DNA from: a virus
Strand: one strand, 5' to 3'
Virus record (IMG/VR): IMGVR_UViG_3300046516_001361
Coordinates: 1-40,144 of that record
Length of the DNA stretch: 40,144 nt
Each line of letters opens with the position of its first letter. Position 1 is the stretch's first letter. The notes below the pieces were generated by a model, which did not search any database, had not been told where the DNA came from, and saw only the letters and a list, made by a program, of their open reading frames with translations. The position numbers and the translations under genes were made by a program. This document shows positions 21,494 through 30,271 of the stretch, piece after piece.

Positions 21494-22880
21494 CGTCCAA
21501 CCCCAACGTGTGGGACGCAGCGAACGCCTGGTTGCGGAACTTCAGCGCCTCTTGCGGACTACTGAAGTTGCGGCGATAAAACGCTGATTGCTGATCTTTC
21601 CCCTTCAGCGATAGGAATTCATGCATGAGCGGGCCGCCCGTGCTGGTGAAATGATCGTCCGCCCCTTGGAAGCCACTCAGATCCGGATGCTTCTCCCGAT
21701 AGGCGGAGAGGTTCTTCCCCTGCTCCAGGTTCTGCCGGAAGCTGCCGCGCACATAGTCCATCGCTCCATGAATGGTCTGTGGATCCGACGTGGCTTCGGG
21801 GGTTCCGGATAGAATCGTGGCCGCTCGGCTATCCGAGGACGCCGAAGTCGTCATCTGCGTCTTGATAATGCCCAGATCCTTCTCGAGCAGCTGGCGAGCA
21901 TAGGTGGCTTCCGAGACGCCCACTTTCGCCGCCTGGGTGGACAGCCAACCCGCAAACTTGCCTGAATGGATCTGGTCGGCCAGATCATCGATCTGCTGGG
22001 TGGTCTGAATACCCGCTTGAGCCGGTTTGATGCCCGCGCTGATCTGATTGGCCCGATCGATGTCACTGCCAGCGACTCCGGTCGCTCGTGAAGAGGCGCT
22101 GGCCGTCGCGCCCGCGGACGCCTGCTTATAGGGGATTCGCTCCGTAGGAGCCAGCCCCTTGGTTACAGGCGGCCCAGCAGGCGTGATTGCTCCCGTGCCG
22201 GGAGCCACGGAAGCGCCTTGGACGGTCGGACCCGTGTCGATCGCCGTCGTGCCCGGTAGCTGCTCGCCAGCCGACTTTGCCTGCAACTGCAGGTTCTGCA
22301 GCGCCTGGCCCATCTTGTTGGGCGGAGTATTCTGCAATACCTGGCTGTAGATGGCCGCGACCCGCTTGGCATCCGGACTGCTCTGGCCGAACTGATCGAT
22401 GGCATCCAGCACCTTGCCGCGGCCGGTCTGATTGCCTGACTTCACATCCGGATCTTGTGCGAGTCCCGCTACCTGCGATGAGAACTGGCCTCGCAGGTCA
22501 TTGTTGAGTCCGGCAAGACTCGTCTTCGCCGCCAGTTGTGAATTCTTGATGGCCAACAGGCTCTTGGCGATCTCGGGAGCGGAATCACCGGTTGCCTTGA
22601 ATTCTGGACTGGTGAGCGCGGAGTCCAAGTCCAACGTGCCATCATCGCCGTGATGTTTGGCAATGTCGAACCCCTTGAAGAAGTTGCCAGCGGCCTGGCG
22701 TTGCGCAGCGTTCTGCTGATCCTGCTGCGCGTTGGCTTGCGCGGACTGCTGTTGGTATTGTCCGGTCTGCAATGCTTGGCGCTGTTGCTTCAGTCCCAGA
22801 ATACCGGACATGGTGTTGATCGCCTGACTCGGATCAGGCGGCTTGATCATGGCACCCACAGGTTGGATCATATCAGGCAC
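21477..22880 (-). CDS. Ejection protein, P22 gp20-like
   Basis: 467 residues, rich in Gln, Ala and Ser. A coiled-coil N-terminus (LKQQRQALQTGQYQQQSAQANAQQDQQNAAQRQ) is followed by helical segments to the end (SSPQEALKFRNQAFAASHTLG). The composition and place between a gp7-like and a gp16-like gene match the internal ejection proteins of P22-type phages. They are packaged in the capsid and released during DNA delivery. Confidence 0.75.
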   Translation of the reverse strand: MPDMIQPVGAMIKPPDPSQAINTMSGILGLKQQRQALQTGQYQQQSAQANAQQDQQNAAQRQAAGNFFKGFDIAKHHGDDGTLDLDSALTSPEFKATGDSAPEIAKSLLAIKNSQLAAKTSLAGLNNDLRGQFSSQVAGLAQDPDVKSGNQTGRGKVLDAIDQFGQSSPDAKRVAAIYSQVLQNTPPNKMGQALQNLQLQAKSAGEQLPGTTAIDTGPTVQGASVAPGTGAITPAGPPVTKGLAPTERIPYKQASAGATASASSRATGVAGSDIDRANQISAGIKPAQAGIQTTQQIDDLADQIHSGKFAGWLSTQAAKVGVSEATYARQLLEKDLGIIKTQMTTSASSDSRAATILSGTPEATSDPQTIHGAMDYVRGSFRQNLEQGKNLSAYREKHPDLSGFQGADDHFTSTGGPLMHEFLSLKGKDQQSAFYRRNFSSPQEALKFRNQAFAASHTLGLDDADNR

Positions 22881-22883
22881 TGA

Positions 22884-23906
22884 TCAACCTCCAAAATCCT
22901 GGAAATTACTGGGATTCTCGGTATCCCACGCTGCCGGATTGCTATTCCCTCCACCACCGCCCGCAGTCAGCCAGGGAATTGCGCTGTTGATGCCGCCGCT
23001 GATGGCATTCGCAGACCCCACGATTCCGCCCGCCTGCGCAGTTCCAATGTTGGTCGCGCTCTGAGCGGCCTGACCTGCCAATGCCGTGCCCTGCTGGCCC
23101 GTGTTATTGGCACTCGACTGACCGAGCTGCGCAATCCCGGATAGGCGGCTGAAGATGTTGCCCTGTTGGGTTTGGTATTGATTGAAAGCGTTGTTGAAAC
23201 TGGTGTTTGCAGCGGACTGATTATAGTCGACCAGATCTTTCTGCGCCGCACCCGACAGCGCACCTGCCCCGGCCGCATTGGCGTTACTGACGCCCTGCAT
23301 GCCCTGTTGCTTCTGGAAGTTGTAGGCCGGCGAGAGTTGCTGCCAGTCGTTCGTATCAAAGGCTTTCGTGAGCGAACCATAGCCCAAGCCTCCAGTTTGG
23401 CCGGGCTGGGCGGCCTGTCCTCCGGTCGTGCTTCCTGGCGCGATCGGCAAGCCCGAGCCGCCCAGTTGTCCTGCTCCCGGCTGCACCGTCTGTCCCAGGC
23501 TCATGCCATTATTGCCGATGGAGCCATACGGGCTGCTGCCGGCCGCGTGATTACCCGTATAGGCCGGAGGCGCGCCTGCAATCATCTGACTGATCGAGCC
23601 ACCCGCGCCGATCCCATAACCGCTCGATGGATCGATGCCGTTGGCGGACTGGCCTACCGGCTGGCCGCCTGCGGTCTGGGGACTGATCCCAAGTCCGTAA
23701 TCCAGGGCTGACAGTGCGCCATATCCGGAATTGGTGAAGGGCGCATTGCGGTTGACCGTATCCTGATATTGCTGCTGGCTGATCTGCTGGGCATTGGCCG
23801 CCGAATTGGCCTGTGCATTGGCAGCATCCTCTGCAGCGCCCGCCTGCATGGCACCCGTTGCAATAGATCCAATAGCGGCAGCGCCTGCAACCCAGCCGAT
23901 GGGCAT
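22884..23906 (-). CDS. Ejection protein, P22 gp7-like
   Basis: 340 residues. The N-terminus MPIGWVAGAAAIGSIATGAMQAGAAEDAANAQANSAANAQQ, a Gly/Ala membrane-like segment followed by a Gln/Ala helix, is the usual form of gp7-type pilot proteins. The middle is Gly/Ser/Pro-rich, and the C-terminal half has more Gln-rich helices (QYQTQQGNIFSRLSGIAQLG). It ends in a Gly-rich tail (GGGGGNSNPAA). Confidence 0.75.
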   Translation of the reverse strand: MPIGWVAGAAAIGSIATGAMQAGAAEDAANAQANSAANAQQISQQQYQDTVNRNAPFTNSGYGALSALDYGLGISPQTAGGQPVGQSANGIDPSSGYGIGAGGSISQMIAGAPPAYTGNHAAGSSPYGSIGNNGMSLGQTVQPGAGQLGGSGLPIAPGSTTGGQAAQPGQTGGLGYGSLTKAFDTNDWQQLSPAYNFQKQQGMQGVSNANAAGAGALSGAAQKDLVDYNQSAANTSFNNAFNQYQTQQGNIFSRLSGIAQLGQSSANNTGQQGTALAGQAAQSATNIGTAQAGGIVGSANAISGGINSAIPWLTAGGGGGNSNPAAWDTENPSNFQDFGG

Positions 23907-23907
23907 G

Positions 23908-24462
23908 TCAGTGTCTCCTGATGCAAACGATCAGCGTGATTCGGTCTTCGTCGCTGTCATTAGTTACCCAGTGAGGGTAAGCGTTGTCGAATTGCCACCA
24001 ATCCCCCGGATGTGTCACCAGACTCTCGTTCTCGAAGTGAAAGGCCTGTCTCGAATTACCCTTCACCTGCACAGCGAACTTCTGAAAGGTTCGCGCATGC
24101 CAACCTCCGTCGACATGGGGATATACCTGTTTCCCCGGTGGGATCTTGGTGATCAGCACAGCTCCCAACTGCTCTGTCCCTGGCAACTCCTCAAAGAGAC
24201 TCAGTGCGATGTCGACGGCAGCAGGCAATTGCTCCGCGACCGGATACCATTCGGAAGTATGCTCCGCATTGAATGCGCTCATGTCTCCTGCGTAGTTCCC
24301 GATCGGGTTATATCTCACCCAGATGTCGGACACCTCCCGATGAGGGGACTGGGGATGCTCGGTGCGCAGGCGAATGCCATTCCACAATTCAGGCTGGCAA
24401 GTAAGTTGATCCTGCAACCGGGAGACATCGAACGCGCGCTCTTTAAGCATCTGCAGGTGCAC
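23908..24462 (-). CDS. AspH-like 2-oxoglutarate/Fe(II)-dependent oxygenase
   Basis: 184 residues from a GTG at 24462 with a GAGGAGAG ribosome site. The iron ligands are H116-x-D118 (YPHVDGGWHARTFQKFAVQV) and H164 (NAYPHWVTNDS). R174 (DEDRITLIVCIR) fits the 2-oxoglutarate-binding basic residue. GDWWQFDN before the distal His is typical of the aspartyl/asparaginyl beta-hydroxylase fold. It could hydroxylate a virion or host protein side chain. It lies next to the sulfotransferase-like gene (20-base overlap), an unusual pair inside a tail module. Confidence 0.8.
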   Translation of the reverse strand: MHLQMLKERAFDVSRLQDQLTCQPELWNGIRLRTEHPQSPHREVSDIWVRYNPIGNYAGDMSAFNAEHTSEWYPVAEQLPAAVDIALSLFEELPGTEQLGAVLITKIPPGKQVYPHVDGGWHARTFQKFAVQVKGNSRQAFHFENESLVTHPGDWWQFDNAYPHWVTNDSDEDRITLIVCIRRH

Positions 24463-24922
24463 CGCACTCTCCTCGTTGCAAGACCTCGATGAGTTGCCGG
24501 TTCTGGATGTTCATTCCCTTGAGCAATTGATGGCGTTCGGGATCGAAGGGATATTCCAGCAAGTATTCGTAGATCGGCGCCGGATCTTCGAACAGTGCCG
24601 ACCAGTGGTAATGCTTCCCTTCCACATTATCGAGGGCTGAGAAATCGTAGTCGCCGGGAATCCCGAGGGCTTCCATCGATGTACGTACTTCCTCAGCATC
24701 ACGATGCAGGATCACCTTTCGGGCAGGATGGCGGTTCACGTTGAGCAGGGCTGAGGCCGTGCAGGCAATCCCCAGTTGCCTGGTTCCAGTGCGTGCATCC
24801 AGTTGAGCATGCGTCTGCTGATACAGCGGCTCATGCAGGCACAGGCTCGCATCCGTGGTGAGCCAGTTGGCAGCCCAGGCGGTACCGGAGCGGGGCGCGG
24901 CCAAGAGCATAAACTCAATCAT
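24443..24922 (-). CDS. Sulfotransferase-like P-loop protein
   Basis: 159 residues from ATG 24922 in an ATGA overlap. LLAAPRSGTAWAANWL (6-21) is the 5'-phosphosulfate-binding loop form of sulfotransferases. KVILHRDAEEVRTSMEAL (69-86) fits the 3'-phosphate-binding R-D-x-x-x-V-x-x-S motif. The protein is shorter than typical sulfotransferases (about 250 or more residues), so it may be a minimal phage version or use another phosphate donor. With the AspH-like neighbour it suggests modification of a tail or host protein, or of surface glycan. Activity cannot be read from sequence alone. Confidence 0.7.
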   Translation of the reverse strand: MIEFMLLAAPRSGTAWAANWLTTDASLCLHEPLYQQTHAQLDARTGTRQLGIACTASALLNVNRHPARKVILHRDAEEVRTSMEALGIPGDYDFSALDNVEGKHYHWSALFEDPAPIYEYLLEYPFDPERHQLLKGMNIQNRQLIEVLQRGECGAPADA

Positions 24923-25272
24923 CGGGGCACGAAGGTAACGGTCGGGGGCCCAACCGAATAGGTGATCACCAGCGAATCCCCCTTGGCCAGCGGGAACATG
25001 CCTGCCGTGAGTCCGGTCACGTAGAAATTGCCATCCCCACGCGTGAACTGAATCTGGGTCGTCGTCCCCCCTTGGACGATCAGAGAGCCGCCCTGAGTGG
25101 CCAGGTAGGTGTAGGGGGAGGGTCCGGCAATCAGCGCCGCTACCGGCCCCGTAGGCTGTCCGCCCCCGAGTCCTGCCCAGAAGGTGTACCAGCCGCGGGT
25201 CGTCACCTTGCCATCCCGGCTGGTGAGGGGCTGCTCGTAGGTTGGCGCAGTATTGTAAAAATTGGTGCCCAT
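24919..25272 (-). CDS. Small conserved structural protein near the tail accessory factors
   Basis: 117 residues. TSRDGKVTTRGWYTFWAGLGGG, then PSPYTYLATQGGSLIVQGGTTTQIQFTRGDG is a beta-rich pattern found in small proteins that follow gp10-like genes in P22-type phages. It shares a base with the gp10-like stop and precedes the sulfotransferase-like gene. Probably a minor virion component. Confidence 0.7.
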   Translation of the reverse strand: MGTNFYNTAPTYEQPLTSRDGKVTTRGWYTFWAGLGGGQPTGPVAALIAGPSPYTYLATQGGSLIVQGGTTTQIQFTRGDGNFYVTGLTAGMFPLAKGDSLVITYSVGPPTVTFVPR

Positions 25273-27044
25273 CAGGATCCTTGGGAATCTTCAGCTTCGC
25301 CGAACAGTGTCGCACCGATGATGTCCCGATTGGTCGGATCTGAGAAATTCACCTCCCACACCCGATCCCGGGCCTCACCACATTGGTAGACAATCGCCCG
25401 GTTGCGGGTATCGCCCACGAGACCGATCGGCACATCAACCTCGGTTCCATAGCTGAATCCCCCATCGTCACTCCAGCGGATCATGGCCTTGGGGTTCACG
25501 CCCTGTCCGCTCTGCAGTCCCACTCCCGGGGTGAATTCCACCTGCATGGAGGCTTGGAAGATGCGCTTACGGTTTTCCCGACTCCACACATGCGGAGCCC
25601 GGCGCTGAGCTCGCAGCGGGGCGCCGTTGTCCGTATAAATGGTTCGACTCTGCTGATGGATCTGGCCCGTCTGGTAATCCCCCCACAGTCGCAGATTGGC
25701 GAAGTTCACAAAGCAATTGCCAATGTGTCGGTGATAGGTGCCGGTAGATGCATTCCAGGAGAGGCGTTGCCACCATGCATCCGGGCTTCTCAAGGTCTCG
25801 GACGTCGTCACATCAAACACCCAGGTCGTGTCCGCGGTCGGAAAGGTGAGCACGTACATGACGTGACCTAATTCCTCATAACAATCCCCGATAGCATCGG
25901 AGACTTGCGGATAGGAGCTGATAGCAAATTCGATGGCGTGATTGCTGATGCGCTCGACGCTGTATTGATTGGTCATCACAACGATGTTCTGGCCCTGCTC
26001 GTTCTGCGCAAGCCAGGCCAGATTCTGGCCCACGCGGCAGATCGAGTGTTTAGCACTGCAGCCCATCTGAGGGCCGATGCCGGGCAGACGCGAAAAGGGA
26101 AAATTGGCGCCTCCTGCGTTGTACCAGACTTCACTCGTGCGCTCGCCGATCAACCAGATTTCGCGGTTATTCTCGAACAGCGTGATGAGGTTATCGGTAC
26201 TGCTGTCCTTCAATGCGTAAAAGAGGCCGGCGAACGTGAGCGTGTAAGGGACCGGAGCATTGGTGTAGAACGTGCGCGTACCGGGTTGGTTGAAGATCAG
26301 CCAACCCTCTATAAAGGCGATCCGGTCGGCTCCCAGGAAGGCGGGATCGGTGATCCTTCCAAAGGCCGGAATGTTGAGTGTGAAAGTATCGGCTGTCTGA
26401 TTAGACGCTGCAGTCGAGCTGATCGTGACCGTGTTGGCTGTGAAGCTGATGGCCGTGATGAAGCCGGCGACAATCGCACCTGCGCTATCTGTAATGATCG
26501 CATCATCAGCGACAATCAGGTAGTTGGGAACCAACACACCTACGGGAAAGCTGATGACATTGCTGCCCAGCGTGAGATTGCCCGGAAAGGTGACGTTCTT
26601 CGCTGTACCCGATAGCTGGTAAAAATAGCCGTATTGGCCATCCACCAACACAGCATAGCCACCCAATCCGTTGAACAAAACGCCATTGTCGCGAATCACC
26701 ACGCGACCGTTGTTGGTCTGCAGCGTTCCGACCTGCAGTACTGAGAATTGCGCGATACTGGTCTGCGTAGCCGGAGTGGTGACGGTCGCTACATAGGCGG
26801 CATTCGACACCACGAAGAGGCACTGCGTATTGCCCGGCAGTACCCAGGCTCCCCGAACAGGCCCGGTCACGAACGTATTGATGACCGGCGCAAGCCCCGG
26901 CGCTCCTAAGAGCGCAAAGGGCATCTTGGCCTTTGGGTTTTTGTCAGCTTCTAGAAACCAATTGATGCAGGACTGCGCATCCTGCAACAACATACTCGCA
27001 GTGTATGTTGGGCCGCACAATCCCAGATCTGCCCCCTCAAACAT
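25272..27044 (-). CDS. Tail accessory factor / packaged DNA stabilisation protein, P22 gp10-like
   Basis: 590 residues. LCGPTYTASMLLQDAQSCINWFLEADKN, then KMPFALLGAPGL is the conserved N-terminus of gp10-type proteins. The rest is beta-rich with the propeller-like repeats of this family (QVGTLQTNNGRVVIRDNGVLFNG). gp10 closes the portal together with gp4 and holds the packaged DNA. The start has no ribosome site; the stop of the upstream homing endonuclease overlaps it by eight bases, so translation may depend on coupling. Confidence 0.78.
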   Translation of the reverse strand: MFEGADLGLCGPTYTASMLLQDAQSCINWFLEADKNPKAKMPFALLGAPGLAPVINTFVTGPVRGAWVLPGNTQCLFVVSNAAYVATVTTPATQTSIAQFSVLQVGTLQTNNGRVVIRDNGVLFNGLGGYAVLVDGQYGYFYQLSGTAKNVTFPGNLTLGSNVISFPVGVLVPNYLIVADDAIITDSAGAIVAGFITAISFTANTVTISSTAASNQTADTFTLNIPAFGRITDPAFLGADRIAFIEGWLIFNQPGTRTFYTNAPVPYTLTFAGLFYALKDSSTDNLITLFENNREIWLIGERTSEVWYNAGGANFPFSRLPGIGPQMGCSAKHSICRVGQNLAWLAQNEQGQNIVVMTNQYSVERISNHAIEFAISSYPQVSDAIGDCYEELGHVMYVLTFPTADTTWVFDVTTSETLRSPDAWWQRLSWNASTGTYHRHIGNCFVNFANLRLWGDYQTGQIHQQSRTIYTDNGAPLRAQRRAPHVWSRENRKRIFQASMQVEFTPGVGLQSGQGVNPKAMIRWSDDGGFSYGTEVDVPIGLVGDTRNRAIVYQCGEARDRVWEVNFSDPTNRDIIGATLFGEAEDSQGS

Positions 27045-27534
27045 CGCAGTACACTTTGTTATGTTTTATGCTGCTGATGGTGCATTGACTAACACCATAT
27101 TTTTCAGCCAGAAACTTCTGAGGCGTGCCTTCGTTGGCAAGCTTCCTGATTAAGGTCGCTTGCTTATTAGAAAGTTTGGCAGTCTGCCCGCGCTCACCGT
27201 CGAAATTATGGCGCCTGCCTTTCTTGACCATGTCCTCCATATTCTTTTTATGCGTTCCCAGAAACAGATGCCGAGGATTGCAGCACGATGGATTATCACA
27301 AGAATGAAGCACGAGCTGATCATCAATCTTAGGTTTCGACTGACTGATGGACCTCAGTTCCACGTTGTGAGTTAATTCGTACACGATTCGATGCGCTCTG
27401 TAGCTTTTGTGCTTTATCGAGAATTCGCCATAACCGTGATGGTTGCGCTTTCTCTGCCACTCCCAACACTCATTCGTGCCACCCTTGAGAATAAACTGCC
27501 AAACATCTTCTTTTCGATGTGCCTTTCTGCCCAT
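27037..27534 (-). CDS. HNH homing endonuclease with C-terminal HTH
   Basis: 165 residues from ATG 27534 after CGGAG. Residues 20-55 (ECWEWQRKRNHHGYGEFSIKHKSYRAHRIVYELTH), LHSCDNPSCCNPRHLFLGTHKKNMEDM (76-102) are the HNH core of phage homing nucleases. Residues 118-160 (AKLSNKQATLIRKLANEGTPQKFLAEKYGVSQ) form a NUMOD-like helix-turn-helix. The gene is more A/T-rich than its neighbours and separates the gp4-like and gp10-like genes, which normally touch. It is a selfish free-standing insertion. Confidence 0.88.
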   Translation of the reverse strand: MGRKAHRKEDVWQFILKGGTNECWEWQRKRNHHGYGEFSIKHKSYRAHRIVYELTHNVELRSISQSKPKIDDQLVLHSCDNPSCCNPRHLFLGTHKKNMEDMVKKGRRHNFDGERGQTAKLSNKQATLIRKLANEGTPQKFLAEKYGVSQCTISSIKHNKVYCDV

Positions 27535-27580
27535 GATCGACTCCGCTTCAGAGGAGTCGCCATCATATCAAATATGCTCG

Positions 27581-28540
27581 TCACGAGAAGCCAGCATGAA
27601 TGATCCAGCCCGCATCTGTCGTCTGGCTTCTGACGATCGCATCGTCATAGCGCAGTAATTCGACCGGCGTCTGGTTCAGCGCCCTGATGAATGCTCTTGC
27701 TTCGGTACATCTGCGCAGCAATTGGGCGCTGGGAGTCTTGCCATAGCCGGGACACATCTCCAGAGCCAACAGCGCTTTGAGCGAGCGGATATAGCCTTGC
27801 GGCAGGTTGATGTTCTGGGTGATGTTGGTGAATTCGTTGAAGATCAGGTCCGTGAACAGATGGACTTCACCGGCAATGCCGGGATTCGGATAGGCCCACA
27901 ATGTCGCCAGGGGAAAGGTCGGTTGATAGGCCACGATCAGAGGCCAGGGACCGGGATTGAATTTGAGGCCAAACTCGTTATAGCGATCCATGCTCATGGT
28001 CGTGTCGAACCAGTAATCGAGGTTCGCATTGCCACTGGCAGCCAGGCGGGTATAGCCGGTCGGCGAGAGTCTCAAGGGTCGGGGGATCTTGATGTTTCCC
28101 GGTGTCGTATACGTGAACTGCTCCGCTGGGTTCACCGTAGAGAGCGCATTCGCGCTCATGGTCACCGTCTGGGCAATCGCATTGAAGGCCAGTACTGTGG
28201 CTCCTGTGGGAACCTGTGACTGGGTATCAGAGAGGTCTCCACCCACAACCAGGGTCGAGGGCACTGTCACGCCCGAAATGACCGGATTGCCACTCACCAG
28301 TGTGCCGCTGAACGTGCCTCCGACTGGATTACCGACCGTGTATTTGAACTGTCCGGGCGTCCAGGCGAATATGTTCTCGACGGTTGTATAGACGTAACCC
28401 TTATCCAGACTGATCGAGTCGAGCAGATCGTTCAGCCGTCGCAAGGCCACAGCGGCATTGTTGGGCGGCAGCACCTGTCCGGGCGACAGTGCATTGATGT
28501 CGATCAGCGCATCGGTGATGAGTTCTGTCGCGGTGGTCAC
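27581..28540 (-). CDS. Head completion / tail accessory factor, P22 gp4-like
   Basis: 319 residues. The N-terminus MTTATELITDALIDINALSPGQ, then NNAAVALRRLNDLLDSISLDKG and the C-terminus NLPQGYIRSLKALLALEMCPGYGKTPSAQLLRRCTEARAFIRALN match gp4-type helical adaptor proteins that bind under the portal. Residues 75-150 are a beta-rich insertion with an extra domain (SGNPVISGVTVPSTLVVGGDL), making the protein longer than P22 gp4. It is followed by the homing endonuclease and the gp10-like gene. Confidence 0.75.
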   Translation of the reverse strand: MTTATELITDALIDINALSPGQVLPPNNAAVALRRLNDLLDSISLDKGYVYTTVENIFAWTPGQFKYTVGNPVGGTFSGTLVSGNPVISGVTVPSTLVVGGDLSDTQSQVPTGATVLAFNAIAQTVTMSANALSTVNPAEQFTYTTPGNIKIPRPLRLSPTGYTRLAASGNANLDYWFDTTMSMDRYNEFGLKFNPGPWPLIVAYQPTFPLATLWAYPNPGIAGEVHLFTDLIFNEFTNITQNINLPQGYIRSLKALLALEMCPGYGKTPSAQLLRRCTEARAFIRALNQTPVELLRYDDAIVRSQTTDAGWIIHAGFS

Positions 28541-28785
28541 GGGCCTGACAGCGTCAAGGTAGTATTGATCAGGTGCGCCAGGGGAAAGTCAGAAGTGAAT
28601 TGAGCTGAAGTAGGGCCACTGCCCACGGCGGCCACCACGACATTCTTGGAATCCGAACTGAAGGCATAGGCATACAACGCAGCGCCCGCAAAGAGATAAA
28701 AGACAGGTCCCACAATCGCGCCCAGCAAGGTCGCATTCGAGGCCAGCGTCTTGAAGTCTGCGTAATTGGTGGCGGTGATGACCAT
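28537..28785 (-). CDS. Small structural-region protein
   Basis: 82 residues from ATG 28785 after AGGAG; the longer frame to 28815 has no ribosome site. MVITATNYADFKTLASNATLLGAIVGPVFYLFAGAALYAYAFSSD contains a hydrophobic Ala/Leu-rich stretch at 24-47. The rest resembles the small decoration-type proteins upstream. Probably a minor head or tail component. Confidence 0.6.
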   Translation of the reverse strand: MVITATNYADFKTLASNATLLGAIVGPVFYLFAGAALYAYAFSSDSKNVVVAAVGSGPTSAQFTSDFPLAHLINTTLTLSGP

Positions 28786-28795
28786 GTGATGTCTC

Positions 28796-29215
28796 CTATG
28801 ACAAATCGATTCCATAAATCAGGATGTCTGCGGTGATCGCCGCCGTGCTGCCTGTGGTCAATGAGAAGACAGGCGTATTGGCAAACAACGTGGTGGCATC
28901 AATGGCTGCCAAAGCGGCAATGACGATAACCCCGCTGGCGAGCGTCACCCAGGACTGGGAAGCGGCCACTAGGGTATTGCCGCCCTTGGCCGCGGCATCA
29001 TAAATTCCCCCCGCGCAGGCCACCGAAGCCGCACCCGTTCTCTGGCGAGCCACGATCAGCTGTGGGGAGTAACTGCTCCCGCTATACAGCTTCGTGAACA
29101 CCTGGTCGGTCGTCAGTTGCAGGTTCGCGCCCGATAACTTGAACAGCAGCTGCTGGATCGATCCTTGACCGGCAATGCCATTGAGGGCACCCCCGCCTGC
29201 GGACTTGAGGCTCAC
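28796..29215 (-). CDS. Small structural protein
   Basis: 139 residues from a GTG overlapping the previous stop, with GGGGAGAGGG upstream. Beta-rich and Ala/Thr/Gly-rich (LIVARQRTGAASVACAGGIYDAAAKGGNTLVAASQSWVTLASGVIVIAALAA). Two similar small proteins lie upstream, so this is a small family of head or decoration proteins. Exact role unknown. Confidence 0.6.
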   Translation of the reverse strand: MSLKSAGGGALNGIAGQGSIQQLLFKLSGANLQLTTDQVFTKLYSGSSYSPQLIVARQRTGAASVACAGGIYDAAAKGGNTLVAASQSWVTLASGVIVIAALAAIDATTLFANTPVFSLTTGSTAAITADILIYGIDLS

Positions 29216-29574
29216 AGACCCTCTCCCCGTGTGAAGGTGACATTGCCGGTTGTTCCACCCGCAGCCAGGATCACGGAGGCGCCACTCACCTCCTTATCCA
29301 CGGTGAATACCTCGACCGCGCCGGGGGCGACCGGCAAGGAAGCGGCCACGGTCGCAGCCGTGATGTTTCCAAATACCCCGAAATTCATGAAGGCCCATGC
29401 CGAGGTCTGGTTGGCCACGCGGATCTGCTGCTGATAATTGGTCATGGTCCCGGCGAAAATCGTGGTCGGCGCTGCAGCCACCGTGGCAGCGATGGTCGTG
29501 CTGGCCGCGAGCGTGCCCACCGCATTGCCCGCGCCGGGCGTGTACATCGGAGCGAATGCGCGTATCTCGGACAT
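29212..29574 (-). CDS. Small structural protein
   Basis: 120 residues from ATG 29574 with AAGAGG upstream. MSEIRAFAPMYTPGAGNAVGTLAAS, then TIFAGTMTNYQQQIRVANQTSAWAFMNFG, VAPGAVEVFTVDKEVSGASVILAAGG reads as a small beta barrel, typical of capsid decoration or immunoglobulin-like proteins. It follows the coat gene group. Confidence 0.6.
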   Translation of the reverse strand: MSEIRAFAPMYTPGAGNAVGTLAASTTIAATVAAAPTTIFAGTMTNYQQQIRVANQTSAWAFMNFGVFGNITAATVAASLPVAPGAVEVFTVDKEVSGASVILAAGGTTGNVTFTRGEGL

Positions 29575-29583
29575 GATTGCCTC

Positions 29584-29934
29584 TTACGTGATCGAGTTAG
29601 GTAAGGAGGCCAGGCCGTTCAGGGAATAGTTTTCAGCTCGGCAAACCTCCAAGAGGAAATTGCAGGCCGCGGCTCCGTTGACCGTAGCGCCTTCTGTCGT
29701 CCAGACACTCGTCAGTGTATTGGCCGCCGAGACAAACATATTGCATACAGTCAGCAACACGTTGGAATTGGTCGTCTGATTCCAACTGACGAGATCCCCC
29801 ACAGCCAATCCGGCAATCGTTGTCGTCGTGTTATTGGTTGTAGCCGTCGTCACGGCTGCCGGAGGCGTGATGGTCGCCTGAATCATCTGATCGAAAATCA
29901 AGTTGCCGCGTTGAATCGTTGAACCGCCTGGCAT
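29584..29934 (-). CDS. Small structural protein
   Basis: 116 residues from ATG 29934, preceded by AGGAG. The sequence is Thr/Asn/Ala-rich (ATTNNTTTTIAGLAVGDLVSWNQTTNSN), likely beta-structured and a minor virion protein. The longer frame to 29955 starts before the ribosome site and is rejected. Confidence 0.6.
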   Translation of the reverse strand: MPGGSTIQRGNLIFDQMIQATITPPAAVTTATTNNTTTTIAGLAVGDLVSWNQTTNSNVLLTVCNMFVSAANTLTSVWTTEGATVNGAAACNFLLEVCRAENYSLNGLASLPNSIT

Positions 29935-29944
29935 GATGAAGCTC

Positions 29945-30223
29945 CTATACCTCAACGTCGGAAAAGTAGGCTTTCACGGCGCTGGGAAAATCTGTGAGAA
30001 AAGTTGTTTCGAGTGGCTTGGTATGAGTGGTCGTGTTCAGATCCAATAATATGATGTTGTTAGCCGCGTTAAATAACGCCACTGCACCATATACCAGGGT
30101 GGGATTTATCAATTGTGGATCAGTGTAGTAATACACCTTGTCGGGCGTACCCATGTCGTTGACCATGGTTTTAAAGGCCGGATAGCTTGCCCAGCCGCTG
30201 TCATTGGTGATCCGAATGGGCAT
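29945..30223 (-). CDS. Small structural-region protein
   Basis: 92 residues from ATG 30223 (MPIRITNDSGWASYPAF) with GGGAG eight bases upstream. A terminator hairpin lies just before the ribosome site. The sequence VNDMGTPDKVYYYTDPQLINPTLVYGAVALFNAANNIILLD looks alpha/beta. No family recognised. Confidence 0.6.
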   Translation of the reverse strand: MPIRITNDSGWASYPAFKTMVNDMGTPDKVYYYTDPQLINPTLVYGAVALFNAANNIILLDLNTTTHTKPLETTFLTDFPSAVKAYFSDVEV

Positions 30224-30236
30224 CTGCTCGTCTCCC

Positions 30237-30260
30237 AAAAAGGGGGCCTTTACGGCCCCC
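30237..30260 (-). terminator. Rho-independent terminator after the coat group
   Basis: On the minus strand GGGGGCC (30260-30254), loop GTAAA and GGCCCCC (30248-30242) form a perfect seven-base stem followed by TTTTT (30241-30237) and GGG. It lies just after the 158-residue gene and before the ribosome site of the next gene, so it should limit read-through to the tail genes and keep coat-group mRNA high. Confidence 0.8.
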
Positions 30261-30271
30261 AAGACATGGCA

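Noticed and set aside
25905-26615. A 236-codon plus-strand frame inside the gp10-like gene
   Set aside because: It is a shadow of the minus-strand gene: Asp/Arg/Gly-rich, no ribosome site, no recognisable domain.
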